Below are positions 16,284 to 18,114 of a stretch of 18,114 nucleotides of DNA, in pieces. The notes under the pieces were generated by a model that ran no database searches, had not been told where the DNA came from, and was given only the letters and a program-made list of their open reading frames with translations. The stretch is from contig JANBPU010000210.1 of assembly GCA_027575805.1 (NCBI GenBank), positions 1 to 18,114 of the forward strand, read 5' to 3'. The stretch comes from Mycoemilia scoparia. Its lineage: Eukaryota; Kickxellomycota; Kickxellomycetes; Kickxellales; Kickxellaceae. How positions within the stretch are numbered: position 1 is the first letter of the stretch; every line of letters starts with the position of its first letter. The position numbers and the translations under genes are program-made.

Positions 16284-17274
16284 ATGGGTGGAGGACAAAG
16301 CAAACAACCAAAAATAACTAAACAAGACCAAGCGATTCTTGAGCTTAAAGTCCAACGTGATCGTATTACGCAATATCAAAAACAAGCAAGTAATCTCTAA
16401 CACTTTTTATCATCGCCAATATTATTATTATTGGTATCTATGTAAGAAATGTGACTGAAATGCATGACCACTGAATTTACTAATAAGCATATATTTTTAT
16501 GCGACTGTTGAATTCGCCTTTGAAAATTGACTGGCTGGCTGACTGACTGACCGTTGCTGGTTATATAGTTGAAAGTTGTAGTAACTAGAGAAACAGAAGC
16601 TGCCAAACAATGTCTTTTAGACGGTGACAAACCAAGAGCATTGTTGTTACTTCGAAAGAAAAAATTCCAGGAACAATGTTTGGATAAATCATATCACCAA
16701 CTAAACAATATCCAAAAAATGGTAAACCCTCTCTCTCACTCTCACTCTCTCAAATATAATATATACTAATTAAACAGTCTATAATGAAAATTTATGCCAA
16801 TATTTGTTTGTTTTTGGTGTGTGTGTGTGTGTGTAGGTTGATACGTTACAATTCACTGTTATCCAAAAAGATGTATTTGAACAACTCAAATTAGGCAAAG
16901 ATGCACTCGAAGAAATCAATAACCAAATGAAGATCCAGGATGTAGAAAAGCTTTTGGAAGATACCAGCGAGGCCATTGCTTATCAGGAAGAAGTTTCCCA
17001 GATGCTGCAGAATTCGTTGACAGATCAGGATGAAGATCAAGTCATCAAGGAGTTTGAGGAACTTGAAGCATTGGCTATTGCTAAAGATGCACTTAGGCTT
17101 CCCTCAGTGCCTACTACTGACAAGATCGGGCATGGTATCAAAGTTGCATCCTCCACATCGAAGGTTGGAAAGATACAAGAACAAAGACGACAGCAGCCAG
17201 AAAAAGAAGAGGAGGAGGAAGAAGAAGAGGAAGAGGAAGAGAAAGATAAACAACCTGTAGCGGTTTTGGCTTGA
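16284..17274 (+). CDS. VPS20: ESCRT-III subunit Vps20 / CHMP6, three exons, 230 aa
   Basis: Vps20 nucleates ESCRT-III filaments on endosomes for multivesicular-body sorting, linking ESCRT-II to Snf7. Exons are 16284-16385, 16569-16721 and 16837-17274, all joined in phase 0. The start MGGGQS fits N-myristoylation (Gly2, Ser6), which is typical of Vps20. The Snf7-type core follows: ITKQDQAILELKVQRDRITQ (11-30), the helix 2 segment KPRALLLLRKKKFQEQCLDK (56-75), and FTVIQKDVFEQLKLGKDALEE (about 91-111). MKIQDVEKLLEDTSEAIAYQ (116-135) and the acidic helix KEFEELEAL (156-164) come next. Residues 206-221 are a Glu run from a purine-only tract. The length compares with about 221 aa in yeast. Intron 1 appears to use a GC donor. 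The start, exon 2 and exon 3 are well supported. Confidence 0.94.
16386..16568 (+). other. VPS20 intron 1, probable GC-AG intron
   Basis: Donor CAA|GCAAGT and acceptor TATATAG|TTG keep phase 0. They preserve the spacing between QYQKQ and VTRE relative to human CHMP6. CTGAC branch-like motifs occur repeatedly 20-35 nt before the acceptor. A GT donor 4 nt downstream (16390) with the same acceptor gives a stop. With an AAG acceptor 6 nt further on it stays open but is one residue shorter. Confidence 0.65.
16722..16836 (+). other. VPS20 intron 2
   Basis: The donor is ATG|GTAAAC and the acceptor TGTGTAG|GTTGAT, phase 0, giving QKM-VDTLQF across the junction, as in the family. A TACTAAT branch-site-like motif is at about 16764. 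The tract before the acceptor is a (GT)9 repeat rather than a pyrimidine run, and a CT-rich stretch lies near the donor. Confidence 0.88.
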
Positions 17275-18114
17275 TGACAAATTATGATAATTGCATTTTT
17301 ACACTTATACACATGTATATGTACCTTTAGTTTTTTCCTGAGTGTTGGTATTGGTATATTGAAATTTTGATATTCAATGTTATTTTACTATAATAATATG
17401 AATTTTTCTATTTATTTTGGGTTTTAAACTAAATTATAATCAGGGTGTTGTTTGGTTGGTCAGAAAAGTACAAAAGGCCTTGGGTAGAAGGGGTTCCCGG
17501 GAATGAATATGAAATGACTAGTGATTGGGCCAAACATGAGGACCCATTTTTGTCTATTTCATACCTGATCAGCAGTGGAACCTGGCCATATAATAACTAA
17601 AGCAAAATACAAACCAAGCACTGATAGAATTGAATTGTTTGATTAGCAAACCATTCGTTATACTCACATCAACACTTTGGCCAATTCACTCATTATACAA
17701 AAACACGTCCTGACACCAACATTGATACGTCTTTATTCCCCAAAAGCTACTACCACAAAGCTATAAAGGAGGGTGTGCATTATTAATTATTAATTCCAAA
17801 GATTCTGATAGAACAATTTTTGTCATTGCCTGATGGATGATTATCGGTGGATCGCCAATTCCTTTTTCATTGTTTGTCACGAACCCAAGATTATTTGTTG
17901 GCAGGCCAAATTTGATGGGTATTTTCCGTCTTTGTGTTCACGGCCTATAACATTTGTGTATAAACATGGGTGCTTATAAAGTTGGTTTGTATTATAAAAG
18001 GTGAATTAGTAATTCAAACGAATATGATTATGAAAAAACAGAGAAATCGCAATCCCAGCAAGATGAGGGCCTAACCCGTCAAAAAAAAAAACCCCAATCC
18101 AAACCGTCTAGTCG
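17275..18114. other. 3' flank of VPS20 and intergenic DNA to window end
   Basis: No protein-like ORF. A TATAAAAGG box at 17993-18001 (+) may drive a gene beginning past the window. A TTCCCGGGAA palindrome lies at about 17493-17502. A run of 11 A residues lies at about 18080. Confidence 0.5.
17993..18001 (+). promoter_or_regulatory. Possible TATA box of a gene beyond the window
   Basis: TATAAAAGG on the plus strand, identical to the core of the supported TATA boxes here. The only ATG nearby (18026) opens a 16-codon frame, so any gene would start past 18114. Confidence 0.35.

Overview
The window looks like nuclear DNA from a filamentous or early-diverging fungus, most likely in or near the Mucoromycota. 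Intergenic DNA is AT-rich, genes are intron-poor, and one gene has short spliceosomal introns. A single dispersed 5S rRNA gene, a secreted protein with a Kex2-type dibasic site, and two clear eukaryotic housekeeping proteins (Utp14 and Vps20/CHMP6) also fit. The phylum is an inference; nothing here fixes genus or species.

Layout. 181-1284 (-) is an unrecognised 367-aa helical protein. 2355-5396 (-) is UTP14, for ribosomal small-subunit processing. 5801-6320 (+) is a broken ORF with stops and frame changes. 6335-6670 (-) and 7305-7484 (-) are two small orphan genes with near-identical promoters. 8223-8338 (-) is a 5S rRNA gene. 9167-11107 (-) is a large BAG-domain protein with a glutamine/arginine-rich coiled coil. 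12824-13669 (+) is an unrecognised 281-aa protein. 14200-14709 (-) is a small secreted eight-cysteine protein. 16284-17274 (+) is the ESCRT-III subunit VPS20 in three exons. The genes belong to unrelated processes and each appears to have its own promoter, so there is no operon-like logic. Five starts are supported by a TATA box 60-165 nt upstream; two of the longest ORFs actually begin upstream of or at the TATA box, so I moved those starts downstream.

The most distinctive signal is a family of short terminal-inverted-repeat elements (about 85-121 bp), six copies, at 1-109, 1780-1900, 2112-2232, 5677-5769, 8878-8996 and 13750-13834. Their ends match TGGGTAATAATTTTTGAAGG and their core is asymmetric (GATTATAGGGGCAATC then CAGCCAAATG), so each copy can be oriented. 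Four of the six lie 70-171 nt downstream of a stop codon, probably in or next to 3' UTRs, and all four are antisense to the gene they follow. Two size classes exist; the longer carries an extra inner hairpin. This is either an ordinary MITE family with an insertion bias or a repeat recruited into 3' ends. It is my main candidate for something undescribed.

Other points are a probable GC-AG intron in VPS20, a phased gapped heat-shock-element-like array upstream of the BAG gene, and a locus (6335-6744) where a TATA box and an ORF exist on both strands.
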